Shown in pieces: positions 22,646-34,145 of a stretch of DNA of 64,000 bases. The stretch lies in NCBI RefSeq assembly GCF_000321225.1, contig NW_004450567.1:53379-117378 (forward strand), read 5' to 3'. The position numbers and the translations under genes were made by a program. Positions within the stretch are counted from its first letter, which is position 1; every line of letters begins with the position of its first letter. The notes beneath the pieces were generated by a model. The model worked only from the letters and a program-made list of their open reading frames with translations, did no database searches and was not told where the DNA came from. Source of the DNA: Odobenus rosmarus divergens. Lineage: Eukaryota; Chordata; Mammalia; Carnivora; Odobenidae.

Positions 22646-22834
22646 GTTCTGTTTTTAAAGATTTTATTTATTTGACAGAAAGAGAGAGAGTTTGTTCAAG
22701 CAGGGAGAGCGGCAGGCAGAGGGAGAAGCAGGCTCCCCAGTGAGCAGGGAGCCGGACACAGGACTCAATCCCAGAACCCCAGAACCATGACCTGAGGGCA
22801 GACGCTTAACTGATTGAGCCACCCAGGTGCCCTG
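22583..22834 (-). mobile_element. Can-SINE, minus strand, with expanded (TTTTA)n tail
   Basis: Head complement gagccacccaggtgccc at the right. At the left the tail continues into about 60 bases of TTTTA units. The short duplication agattcttt at 22574-22582 and 22835-22843 encloses both, so the pentanucleotide array is the grown A-tail. Confidence 0.9.
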
Positions 22835-22860
22835 AGATTCTTTAATTCAAAAAGAGTGAT

Positions 22861-23048
22861 GAGGGGTGCCTGGGTGGTGCAGTTGGTTAAGCGTCCAACT
22901 CTTGATTTTGGCTCATGATCTCAGGGTTGTGGTATCGAGCCCCAGTCGAGCCCCACATCAGTCTCCACACTCAGTGTGGAGTCTGCTTGAGACTCTCTCT
23001 CCCTCTCCCTCTGCCCCTCCCCTGTACTCTCTCTCAAATAAATAAATC
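22861..23048 (+). mobile_element. Can-SINE
   Basis: Full element with the head gggtgcctgggtggtgcag and a CT-rich body. Perfect 15-base duplication ttcaaaaagagtgat at 22846-22860 and 23049-23063. It faces the SINE to its left head to head, 26 bases apart. Confidence 0.95.
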
Positions 23049-23063
23049 TTCAAAAAGAGTGAT

Positions 23064-24615
23064 CAGATGGCATTGGGATGCCTAGAAATGAAACAGATGA
23101 GTTTGCGCAAGGTTGGTCTACCCATACTTTGACCAAAATGAATTCATAAATTCTATGTGGATTCCACAGTGTTATTTTCTAAAAATAGAGGTAAGTGATA
23201 TTCTAAGTCTTCAATAGAAAGTCTGAAAGTCAAAATTAGAGTGTGAAAATTCCTACTTCTCAAGTTATAGGATCACATATTTTCCTAAACCATTCATGAA
23301 AGGAAGACATTATAATATTAGTTTGTACTAAAATTAAACCTGTTGATGTCCTTCAGATCCTTCTAGACCAAATATTTCTATTCCAAGATAAAAAGAAAAA
23401 GGTAACCAAACTGTGAAATAAATACTTGATTTTTTTTAAAGATTAATATATCTTGTTATCTGCGGTGTTCATTTGTCAAAATTGGAGTTAGCTTAATGGA
23501 TTGCTGAAGGGTAGTACCTCACCTTATTCCATATGCACAATAATTTATTTATATTCATATATGTTGTTATCATATTTTCATATATTTATTATAATGTCAT
23601 AAATATAATCCATTCTATTTTATATGTCTACCTTTTCATAGAACAAGTACTTTAAACTTGAAACCAAAGGGATGAAATTATCTGTGTTTATTTTTAAAGT
23701 ATATTTCAGTATTTGTGGGGCTTAGTACTAGAGATGTCAAAAGAAATAGCTGGATAATGATTCAATATCACTTTTCAACTAAGGTTTTTGAACTAAATTG
23801 CAAAGTTCATCTCCTCTATATCTATAGTAGTTATGAAAACCTGTCACTTCTCCTCTCCGATTCCAGGAGAAACCTGGAACTAATGTGTTCAGAAAATGAA
23901 GTAACAATCTTAAAACATTATAAATGGTAGGAACCAGAGAACATTGTCAGAGCTTTAGAAATTCATCTTCAGAATCCCATAACATATATTGTAGATATAT
24001 TTGGTGATGAGACCATCTGCAACTCCTGGTGCTAACAAGAAACATCTTTACATGACAGATTAAGTTTTTCTTTAAGTCCTTTAATCTTCTTTTATCCCCC
24101 CAGAATGTCAGTTCTGCTGTCCAAAGAAATTTAGCAGTTACTTTAAGTACTGTTTGCATTAAAAGGTGCTAAAAACAATCATAAGTGGGTGTTGAATAGT
24201 TTCCAGATAACTAAACCCATAGTATGGGGATGTACAGAAAATATTCTCTTCTTAATTTACCTCATAAATATTATTATTAAAATACAGATTTTTAATTCTT
24301 CAAGTAACATAACATTACTGGGTAATAATATGCTAGAATAACTCGCAGTAAAGTTTTTATTTATCTAATAGCCTACATTTATGAGGTTTTAAACTTATCA
24401 TCTGTATGAAATTATAGTAAAATGTCATCATGGCTCCTATAATTTAATAAGCTCTACCTTTTGTAGATGGAAAATGAAATAAGATGGTCATTGAAATGGA
24501 TTTTCCCATTTGGGCTATAGGTTATTAAAATGACAATGAGACAATAATGAACCATACTTAAATAAACAGATAACTGAAACTACAAAACTACTATGACAAA
24601 AAAATAGTAATTGAT
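23064..24615. other. unique sequence, nothing recognised
   Basis: AT-rich, no identified repeat. The frames at 23715-23930 and 23947-24159 have no recognisable domain. Confidence 0.5.
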
Positions 24616-25296
24616 TTATTTTTCATGAATTTATTTTTTTTACTGAGATATAATTAACATATAACATCATATCAGTTTCACATACACAACAAAATGACTC
24701 AATATTTGTATATAGAATGAAATATCACCACAATAAGTCGTTGACATCCATAACCACACAAAGTTACAAATATTATTCTTTCTTGTGATGAGAACTTTTA
24801 AGGTCTACTATCTTAGGAATTTTCAAATAAATATACAGTATTATTAATTTGTTAATACAGTATTATTAACTATAGTCACCATGCTGTACATTATATCCCC
24901 AGGACTTATTTATTTCATAATTGGAAATTTGTTCCTTTTGACCACCTTCACCCATTTCACCCATTCCCCACTCCTGCCTCTAGCAAGCTCCAGTCTTTCC
25001 TCTGTATCTATCAGTTAGGTTTTGTTTTATTTTATTTTGTTTTAGATTCCACATATAAGTGAAGTCATACAGTATTTGTCTTTCTCTGCCTTATTTCACT
25101 TACCATAATGCTCTAATGGTCCATTCATGTTGCTGCAAATGGCAAGATCTCCTTCTTTTATGGCTGAATAATATTTATATGTTAATATGTATATAAATAA
25201 TTTTTATATATTTATATATTTTTATATATACTGTATTTTCTTTATCCACTCATCCATCAATAGACATTTAGTTTGTTTCCATGTCTTGGCTATTGT

Positions 25297-25512
25297 TTTT
25301 GTGTTTTTTTTTTAAGATTTATTTATTTATTGTAGAGAGAGAGAAAGAGTGCTTTGGGGGGAGGGGCAGAGGGAGAGGGAGAGAGACAACCCCAAACAGA
25401 CTCCCCGCTGAGCATGGAACCTGACACAGGGCTTGATCAAACAACCCTGAGATCACAACCTGAGCTGAAATCAAGAGTTGGACACTTAACCTACTGAGCC
25501 ACCAGGTACCCC
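25297..25512 (-). mobile_element. Can-SINE, minus strand, inside L1
   Basis: Perfect 18-base duplication ccatgtcttggctattgt at 25279-25296 and 25513-25530. The L1 text is contiguous once the SINE is removed, proving the order of insertion. Confidence 0.96.
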
Positions 25513-26420
25513 CCATGTCTTGGCTATTGTGAATGATACTGCAATAAATATGTAGGCACATATTTCTTTTGGAGTTAGTGTTTTTGTTTTCTTCAGAAAA
25601 ATATCCAGAAATGGAATTGCTGGATCATATGGTAGTTCTATTTTTAATTTTTTGAGGAATCTCCATACAGTTTTCCATGTGGCTGCACCAATTTACATTC
25701 CCATCAACAGTGCACAAAGGTTATTTCTTGTCTTTTTTATAACAGTCAATCTAACATGTGTGAGGTGTGATATCTCTTTGTAGTTTTGATTTGCGTCTCC
25801 CTGATGTTTAGTGATATGGAGCATTTATTCATGCACCTGTTGGCCATCTCTACTGTCTTCTTTGGAAAAATATCTATTTAGATCTTCTGCCCATTGTTAA
25901 TTGTATTGTCTTTGGTTTTGTTTTGTTTCTTTCTATTGAGTTCTATGAGTTCTTTGTATATTTTTATACTAATCATTTATCAGATATATGATTTGCAAAT
26001 ATTATCTCCATTCAGTAAGTTATCTTTTCATTTTGTTGATGGTTTCCTTTGATGTGCAGAAACTTTTTAGTTTAACATAGCCCCATTTGTTTATTTTTGC
26101 TTTTGTTGCTTTCGCTTTTGGTGTCAAATCCAAAAAAAATTATCACCAAGACTGATGTCAAGGAGCTTAGGTGGTAACCTATGTTTTCTTCTAGGAGTCT
26201 TGTGGTTTCAGGTCTCATGTTCAAGTCTTTAAGCCACTTTGAGTTAACTGCTGTGTGTGGTGTAAGACACTGGTACAGTTTCATTCTTTTGAATGTAGGT
26301 GTCCAGTTTTCCCAACACTACTTACTATATATGCTTGGCTCCTTTATCATAGATTAATTGACCATAGATGCATGGGTTTATTCTGGGTTCCCTATTTTGT
26401 TGCATCGATCTATATGACTG

Positions 26421-26557
26421 GTTGTTTTTTTTTTTTTAAGTAGGCTCCACGCCCACCATGGAGCTCAACCTGGGGCTCAAACTCACGACCCTGAGATCAA
26501 GACCTGAGCTAAGATCAAGAGTCAGACATTTAACTGACTGAGCCACCCATGGGCCCT
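26421..26557 (-). mobile_element. older Can-SINE, minus strand, inside L1
   Basis: Short type without the CT-rich body (ctccacgcccaccatggag, gagatcaagacctgagc, gagccacccatgggccc). Flanked by tatatgactg at 26411 and a similar tatatgacag near 26559. Confidence 0.85.
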
Positions 26558-27105
26558 TATATGACAGTTTTTACACCAATACCATGCTGTTTGATTACTA
26601 TAGCTTTGTAATGTAGCTTGAAATCAAGAAGTGTGATGCATCCAGCTTTGTTCTTTGGCTAATCGGGGTCTTTTGTGATTCCATACAAATTTTAGGATGG
26701 TTTGTTCTATTTCTGTGGAATAATGCCACTGGAATTTTGATAGGGATTGCATTGAAACTATAGATTGCTTTGTGTAGTATGGACATTTTCACAATATTAA
26801 TTCTTCCAATCCATGAGCACAGATCTTTTCATTTATTTGTGTCTTCTTCAATTTCTTCCACCAATGTCTTACATAGTTTTCAGCGTACAGATCATTCACC
26901 TCCATGGTTAAATTCATTCCTAGACATTTTATTCTTTTTGATTCAATTGTTAATGGGATTTTTTCTTAATTTCTCTTTCTGATAGTTTGTTATTAATATG
27001 TAAAAATGCAACATATTTTTGTATATTGACTATGTATCCTACAGCTTGACTGAATTTGCTCATTAGTTCTAATAGTTTTTTAGTGGAATCTTTAGGTGTC
27101 CCAAT

Positions 27106-28164
27106 TTGCTGATGCTGTCCCCCAGTACAAGAGTTTCAATTTAGAGAAAAATCAGGCAAACAAAGAGAACAGAACAAAACAAAACTCAGATTGTAGTTGC
27201 CTGGGGGTATTGACAGAAGAAGAAAATATGAACTATCAATATCTCACTCTCAAGCTCTATAGGGAATGTATATAGAAGTAAACAAATAATGAAATCAAGG
27301 AAATGACAAACACACTATTCTGAAGGAAATAATAGGCAGAGAAATAGCCATCCATTTCATGATGATTAGATTAAAAATATTATTACCTGAAACTTTGGCA
27401 AGAAGACTTCTGGCATAAAAAAAGATAAAAAGAAATGGAACAGAGGATGTCATAAGTGAGAAGCAATTTTTGGAAATTACTCTATATAACAAAAAATTAA
27501 ACAGCGTGTGTCTGTACTTTCAAGGAATGTTGGAAAGACATTAACTTTGTAAAACATGCTGAAAAATGAGTTCATAAGTCATTAGGATGATATTTTAAAA
27601 ATCAAATAGGCACAACCAAAGAAAAACTAGGAAGAAAAATAATACCAATGAATGATTTATAACTTAGTTAGAACCATTAATGTACAGAAGACTCTGATAG
27701 TGAGTGGTATGGAAAAGTAACTTCAGAAAAATTACACAAAATGAAGACATGGATAAAGAGATAAATTATTAGAGATAGATATGAAAACAGAAATCAGGGT
27801 TCCAAAAGATGGAGCACTGATGTTCTTCAGAAAGTGACTAGGATAAATAAAACAGAAACAAACCAACAAACACACAGAAAACCTCCCAGCAATACCAGAG
27901 GTCTTACACATAAATTGAACTGATTAGCCACACTTGCTTCTACCCTCCCTTACACAAATCTGCTGAAATTACAATACAGTAATGAAAAGTTGCGTTGGTC
28001 TGTATGAACAAAAAGAATTTGAGAAAGGACACCAGAGACAAAAGTTCCAACAGAGTTTGGGATGAAAGAAAGTTGATGGATGGCAATGTGGGGCCATGGA
28101 AAAGGATATTGAAGAAAGGTTCAGAATGTGGGCCAGCCATACACCTGGAAAGTAAAGTCCTTGT
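27106..28164. other. unassigned sequence
   Basis: No clear family. Positions 27110-27300 may still be remote L1 or LTR debris. The overlapping frames at 27940-28222 on both strands carry no recognised domain. Confidence 0.4.
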
Positions 28165-28830
28165 TTCAACCACCCACACTTTCAGTGATTCACTAGAAGG
28201 AATCACAAGACTCAGCATATAATTATACTCGCAGCAAAGATTTGTTACAGTGATGTAGAAAGATTAGTAAGGGAAAAGACACAGGTGGACCCTGGGGGAA
28301 TCAAAGTGCAGGCTTCCTATACCCTCCTTCCCCTGTCACACAGAACACACCTTCTTTCCACCTGGGAGAGTGCAACAACACATTTGCAATGTTTCTGCTC
28401 AGGGAAGCCCGTTTGAGACTATCAGTTTAGTTTTTTTTATTCCAGGCTGGTCACGTAAGCATGCTTTGCCTAGCAACTACAAAAATTCCAAACTCCCAGA
28501 AGGAAAGCAGGTACAGGCTTCTCCTGCTATCCAAAAGTAGTGTGTTCTTATGAAACCTTTGGTAAGTCAAAAGAAATTCCAAGAGAATTTTGCTTTTACA
28601 AGAAAAGCTCTCACCGTACCAATGTAGATCTTTCATAAAAGTGAGCTGTGAAACGCAAACTTTCGGAAAGTGGGGTATACCCATATCCAATATAAATCAC
28701 AATGTTTGTACAAACAGCCTAGGCATAGAGAGATAACTTTATCAAAGTGAACATTCTGAAAGCCAAGATACCAGATGCCAACAAAGGGCCAACCTTGCAA
28801 GCAGGCCCTGCTAAAGATAGTAGCCTCAGG
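28165..28830 (-). mobile_element. ERVL-type LTR relic, antisense
   Basis: gattcactagaaggaatcac, ttacagtgatgtagaaag, cagggaagcccgtttgagac, ggctggtcacgtaagcatg, caaactcccagaaggaaagc and gtttgtacaaacagcctagg are phrases I know from an old LTR in this order. An unrelated block at about 28510-28690 interrupts it. The family name is uncertain. Confidence 0.55.
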
Positions 28831-29844
28831 CCTGCCATATTCTCTTCTCCATGGTTTCATTCTCAACTTTTACAAAGAGACCTTTTCTTTCTCCATGGCC
28901 TTCCCAATTAGGAAGACTATTCCCTGAAGAAATTGAAATAAGATGTTTTAAACTTGGGACCCAGAACCCACGTAGCACAAAAATGAGACACAGTAATAAA
29001 TGCAAGGAGAGTAGGTAAAAGTCCACATACTAAGCTGTGGGGTTCTCGAACAACCCCACTGCCCAAAAGGTTGAAAGATTCTACTCTAGAGAAACTAAGT
29101 GATTCCCAAGAAAAAAGTTATCTTGTACTTCTTCTAAAAATTTTCTAATGAAAATGTTATAAATATTTTTGGTATATTTCTCCAAATTAAAAACTGATTA
29201 AGTTATTTCAGTAGGTACCTGAGATGGTTTACTAAGTATCCCTTGCCTAAAAACTGCCTCTCCCCCATCAGTATGGTGTATATGGAAGTGCATTTTTCAG
29301 CGCAATGAGACCCTATCCCCTGGCCCAATTTGACTTAGAGTTTGTGCCCAACTCGAGTTGAATCCCTTTTCTAGGATATTTTAATTCCCTCCTAGAGGAA
29401 ACTTGAGGTCATTCTTTTCCTAGTGTCCTAAATGATGAGGTATAAAATTTGGAAATCATGGGCAACCACATGTTCTGCCATGTGGATAAATTTGCTCTGC
29501 AATGGAAGAGAATAGAGTTCAACAACAGACAGGAGAAGTGCACTGGAGTACCTGGTGTGGAATGTGCCTAACGCCCAACTGCATATTTGCCCGTGGTTTG
29601 GTATTCAACATTTTCCTGAATTCTATAAGCCAACCCATTTATTTTTATTTGTGTGCTGTTTCAAGTTGGCTTTTAGTCATTTGCAAATAAAAGCATTATT
29701 ACTAAATATATCATCAAAATAAATCATTTTTCTTAGGTGAATTTTTTTAAATTTATTTTAGTTTTGTGCATTCTCTGTGGAACCCAAATGACATTTTACC
29801 AACATTTTCACTGAGTCAATTACTTCATTTGTAGAAAAAAGAGT
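28831..29844. other. unique sequence, nothing recognised
   Basis: No repeat or exon identified. The 62-codon frame at 29502-29690 lacks recognisable features. Confidence 0.5.
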
Positions 29845-29950
29845 TGGACACTGGTTTTTCAACCCCGGCTGGGCATTGGGAGTCACCTGGAGAGTAACTT
29901 TTTGTTTGTATTTTTCAATGTCCAGACCCCACTCTGCATACTTTCTTTTT
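29845..29950 (+). mobile_element. MER5A-like hAT-Charlie fragment
   Basis: tggtttttcaaccccggct, gggcattgggagtcacctgg, then tttttcaatgtccagaccc matches the non-autonomous MER5A element. Its right end is cut off shortly before the L1 insertion. Confidence 0.7.
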
Positions 29951-29980
29951 CTTCTTCAAATATTAAAATTTATCATTATA

Positions 29981-31279
29981 CATGGTGCTGGGAAAATTGG
30001 GCAGCCACATGCAGAAGAATGAAACTGCACCACTTTCTTACACCATACACAAAAATAAACTCAAAATGGATGAAAGACCTAAATGTGACAGGAATCTATC
30101 AAAATCCTAGAGGAGAACACAGGCAGCAACCTCTTTGACCTCAGCCACAACAACTTCTTGCTAGACACGTCTCCAGAGGCAAGGTAAACAAAAGCAAAAA
30201 TGAACTATTGGGACTTCATCAAGATAAAATCTTTTGCACAGCAAAGGAAAACTAAAAGGCAACCTCAGGAACGGGAGAAGATATTTGCAAATGTTTTATC
30301 AGATAAAGGGCTAGTATCCAAAATCCATAAAGAATTTATCAAACTCAACACCCAAGAAACAAAAAATCTGGTCAAGAAATAGGCAGAAGACATGGACAAA
30401 CATATCTCCAAAGAAGACAAACAGAATGGCCAACAAACCTATGAAAAAATGTTCAACATCACTGGGTGTCAGGGAAATACAAATCAAAACCACAATGAGA
30501 TACCACCTCACACCAGTCAGAATGGCTAAAATTAACAAGTCAGGAAACAACAGATGTTGGCAAGGATGTGGAGAAAAGGGACCCCTCCTACACTGTTGGT
30601 GGGAATGCAAGTTGGTACAGCCACTCTGGAAAACAGTATGGAGGTTCCTCAAAAAGTTGAAAATAGAGCTAACTTATGATGCAGCAATTGCACTACTAGG
30701 TTTTTATCCAAAGGAGACAAACATAGGGATTCAAAAGGACACCAGCACCCCAGTGTTTATAGCAGCAATGTCCACAACAGCCAAACTATGGAAAGAGCCC
30801 AGACGTCCATCAACAGATGAATGGATAAAGAAGATGTGGTTCACATATACACACGATGGAATATTACTCAGCCATCAAAAGGAATGAAATATTGCCACTT
30901 GCAATGACATGGATGAAATTAGAGACCATTATGCTAAGCGAAATAAGTTAGTCAGAGAAAGACAAATACCGTATGATTTCACTCATATGTGGAATTTAAG
31001 AAATGAAACAGATGAACAAAAGGGAAGGGAAGGAAAAATAAGACAAAAACAAAGAAGGAGGCAAATCATAAGAGACTCTTAACTCTAGGAAACAAACTGA
31101 GGGTTGCTGGAGGGGAGGGAGATGGGGGGATGGGGTAACTGGGTGATGGGCATTAAGGAGGGCACTTGATGGAATGAGCATGTGTGTTATATGCAACTGA
31201 TGAATCACTAAGTTCTACCTCTGAAACTAAAAATGCAGTATATGTTAATTAAATTGAATTTAAATTAAAAAAAATTTTT
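29981..31279 (+). mobile_element. 5'-truncated L1, ORF2 C-terminus plus 3' UTR
   Basis: Starts catggtgctgggaaaattgg and runs through the ORF2 C-terminal region and 3' UTR (aaacaaactgagggttgctg, ctgatgaatcactaagttct, aaaatgcagtatatgttaat) to an A/T-rich tail. A 15-base duplication with one mismatch (aaatttatcattata 29966-29980; aaatgtatcattata 31280-31294) defines both ends. Confidence 0.92.
30426..30887 (+). pseudogene. LINE-1 ORF2 C-terminal relic
   Basis: A 153-codon open stretch within the L1 at 29981. It contains the cysteine/tryptophan-rich segment typical of the ORF2 C-terminus ([19 protein letters not shown] at about residues 56-74) and ends with the usual final ORF2 region (DEWIKKMW, then [11 protein letters not shown]). 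Full ORF2 proteins are about 1,275 residues and include endonuclease and reverse transcriptase, both absent here. A later frameshift displaces the true C-terminus. Non-functional. Confidence 0.85.
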
Positions 31280-31294
31280 AAATGTATCATTATA

Positions 31295-31860
31295 TGATTC
31301 AACTTGAATAGTTTCACAATATGTTAGGCTGACTGAGAGATATTATGGTGGTGAAAGATTTAAGAAAAACCGAATTGGAATTGTATAATAGAATATGTAT
31401 ATACATAATCTAATTCATCCATATTCTAAAGGGTAGTCAATTAAATATCAAGATCGCTGTTGTCATCACCTTTTACTGTAGTAGCAAGAAGGAAACAAAA
31501 GTATCTGATGCAAAGGAAAAAAAATAATATGTAAATAATACCAGCGCAGAAACAAAATCTTTGTCGTATTTAAGGAAAATCTCACTGAGGCAAGCCTCTT
31601 TTAAAGGAAATAATATTAAATCCAGTCATCTGCAAAGAATTCAAGAATTGTTTTCAAATGTCTATTTTGTCTCAGAAAACAGCTTTAAAACAAAGATAAA
31701 CAGGTCTTCCAGCAGGGCCTTCCAGACCTCCAGCCTAGTATAGATAGTCTGCAAAGTTTAACACACCCGGAGGTCACAGCCTCTTTCCTCCCTCCCAAGG
31801 AAAGAAACAGAAGAAACATATCTCCTTCTTGTTTTCATCCAAGTCTTAATCAGTCAAAAC
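31295..31860. other. unique sequence, nothing recognised
   Basis: No repeat or exon recognised. The frame at 31561-31743 has no features. Confidence 0.5.
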
Positions 31861-32037
31861 TTTTTTTAAAAAGATTTATTTATTTATTTTAGAGAGAGAG
31901 AGCGTGCATGAGCAGGGGGAGGGGCAGAAGGGGGGGGGAAGCCGACTCCCCACTGAGTGGGGAGCCCAACCTGAGATCATGACCTTAGTGGAAACCAAGA
32001 GTCAGTCACTTAACAGACTTAGCCACCCAGGCGCCGC
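31861..32037 (-). mobile_element. Can-SINE, minus strand, with internal deletion
   Basis: The tail (tttttaaaaagatttattta), GA-rich body and head (agccacccaggcgccg) are present. The middle segment between gggagcccaac and ctgagatcatgac is shortened. The flanking duplication is weak (tcaaaac / tcaaaat). Confidence 0.9.
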
Positions 32038-32304
32038 TCCTTCAAAATATTTTATCTATCATTAGTTTTCTTACTGTTTTTACTAATTGAGTCAATTAAA
32101 TGCTAACAGAGCATCTACTCTAGAAAAAGCACAGTGCCAACTCCAAAAGAAAAGAAAAGAAAAGGAAAATTTTAAATTCTGCCTTACTTTGAATTTGTGG
32201 GGATAGAGAAGATCCACATACAAAAAATATGGACACCACAAATATATGAATACCAGGTGAACCATAAAGATAATAAGATCAAACACTAGAGCCATTATAC
32301 AGTG

Positions 32305-32490
32305 AAGTGTTAAAGTCTAGATTTTGAATCCAGGCTATAACATTTTCCTGCTTTGTACTTTTAACAGGTTATTTAGTCTCAAGTTCCTTATTTTCAAAAT
32401 GGATTTAGTAACATCTATTTCAAAAAGCAGTTGTAAGAATTAAATTGGAACATGCAACACGAATATCACATTGCCTAAAATAGAGTACTT
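32305..32490 (+). mobile_element. MIR relic
   Basis: ttgaatccaggctataaca, ttaacaggttatttagtctc, aaaatggatttagtaacatc and gtaagaattaaattggaaca follow sense MIR order. Confidence 0.6.
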
Positions 32491-32668
32491 ACCAAACAAA
32501 AGAATTATCTTAGTCAATGGCTCTTTTGATGGTAAGTTTAAAAAAAACAAAAACAAAAACCACTATCTTAAGTGGTATTATCTGAAGGAAATTAAAAAAA
32601 GACATTTCTTAGGGAAGCAAAAAGGAAAGAAACCAAGAACTAAGCCACTGGAAATCTAAGTAGCTATT

Positions 32669-33079
32669 ATTTCTTTTTTTTTAAGATTTATTTTTAGGGG
32701 CACCTGGGTGGCTCAGTCCATTAAGCATCTGCCTTCAGCTCAGGTCACGATTCCGGGGTCCTGGGATGAGCCCCACATTGGGCTCCCTGCTCAGCCCACA
32801 TTGGGCTCTCCTTCTCCCTCTGCCGCCTCCCCTGCTTGGGCTCTCTCTCTCTCTCCGTGTCAGATAAATAAATAAAATCTTAAAAAAAAAAGATTTATTC
32901 TTATTTATTTTAGATAGAGAGAGCAGGGGGGAGGTTCAGAGGAAGAGAGAGTCTTAAGCAGACGGCACTGAGCACAGAGCCGGAAGCGGGGCTCCACACT
33001 GGATTCACAACCCTGAGATTCTGACCTGAGCCAAAAACAAGAGTCCACGGATCAACCCGCTACACCACCCAGGCACCCC
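32669..33079 (-). mobile_element. Can-SINE, minus strand, split by a second SINE
   Basis: Tail at 32669-32696, body resuming at 32890 (agatttattcttatttattt), head complement at the right end (accacccaggcacccc). The duplication ctaagtagctatt lies at 32656-32668 and ctaagtagttatt at 33079-33091, with one mismatch. Confidence 0.92.
32697..32889 (+). mobile_element. Can-SINE nested in the tail of another SINE
   Basis: Complete sense SINE from ggggcacctgggtggctcag to an A-run. Its 14-base duplication (aagatttattttta 32683-32696; aagatttattctta 32890-32903) is made of the host SINE tail. Confidence 0.95.
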
Positions 33080-33094
33080 TAAGTAGTTATTCTT

Positions 33095-33510
33095 AAAAGT
33101 GTTTCTCTTACTTTCCCTCTTCCTCTTTAGTAGGTACCTGATATATACAATATATACAATGTATACAAACACACTTGTAACCTGCAAGATCTCTTAGCCA
33201 CCATCAAGAACCAGTTTAAATATTATTTGTTTTATAAAGTGTTCACAAATGCCCCAGAGAAGAATGAATCACTTTTCTCTCTCTATTCCCTTACATACTG
33301 TATGCTCAGTATACTCTTATCTGCATTTCCACAGATACATATGTACATACTGGTACATACTCTGAGCAGGTCTATTCTCTTTGAGAGTGATCAGAGTGAA
33401 AACCTCAGAACCTGTGATTATAGAGATCTCTCAGAGCCGATTTGATCTTCTCTACAAATGGGTTTCACACTGCTCCTTTTCCATTTCTTAAAGTATGTAA
33501 TTCTTCCTTT
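33095..33510. other. unique sequence with small ATACA repeat
   Basis: A short atatacaat repeat at about 33142-33165. Nothing else recognised. Confidence 0.5.
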
Positions 33511-33514
33511 CTGG

Positions 33515-34145
33515 TTTCTGTGGACCAGGAATTCTGGAACAGGTTGGATGGGAGGTTCTGACTCAGAGTCTCTCATGTGCTTGTAGTCAAAGACTGGCTG
33601 TGGCTGGAGCAGGTGACTGACCAGTATCTACTTTTTTAAATGTATTCTCAGAGCTTCTCCATGTCGGGTAGTTTGGGCTTCCTTGATGCATGGTTTCTCC
33701 ATGGCAACTGAATTGCTTACAAGGCAGTTTGGGGCTCCGGTTCTATTGCTGCATAACAAACCTTCCCTGAACTTAGTGACTGAAAACAACAAAAATAATT
33801 CATTAGCTTATTGATTTCAAATTTCATGAATCTGAAATTTGAGCAGGACTAAGCATAGCACCAGCTAAAGTCACCCAACTGAGGACTGGAGAATTCACCT
33901 TCCAGATGGCTTACTCACAGGCCGACAGGTTGACCCTGGCTATTGATGGACAAGTCAACTATAAGTATGGAAGAGGGGTCGCCTGTGGGCCTTTTCATTG
34001 GCCTCCTGGGCTTCCTCACAAGGTGGTGTCTGGACTCCAAGAGCATCCCAGACAAGGGAATTTTATGACAATCTGACAAATACTATGACAATAGATTTTA
34101 AAATCTAGCCTCAGAAACCACAGAGCATCATTAATGCCACAGTAT
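33515..34145 (-). mobile_element. MaLR/ERVL-type LTR relic, antisense, rearranged
   Basis: Contains ctattgctgcataacaaacc, cttagtgactgaaaacaac, ccagatggcttactcacagg, cttcctcacaaggtggtgtc and agcctcagaaaccacagagc, the antisense series of an old LTR. A block normally found inside the element (gaccaggaattctggaacag to agtcaaagactggctgtg) lies to the left at 33525-33605, so the order is disturbed. Confidence 0.55.

Larger units (their letters stand above)
24618..27105 (-). mobile_element. L1 3' half, antisense, hosting two SINEs
   Basis: Begins with a T-rich tail and 3' UTR complement (tactgagatataattaacat, gttgacatccataaccac). It then runs in order through ORF2 complement: tggaattgctggatcatat, gtttgatttgcgtctccctg-like text, ttaacatagccccatttgt, tgcttggctcctttatcata, and near 26700-27080 reverse-transcriptase text. 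SINEs split it at 25297 and 26421. Frames are broken. Confidence 0.87.

Noticed and set aside
27106..27300. Continuation of the antisense L1 beyond 27105
   Set aside because: Text no longer follows L1 ORF2, and no duplication matching the left end was found, so the boundary was left at 27105.
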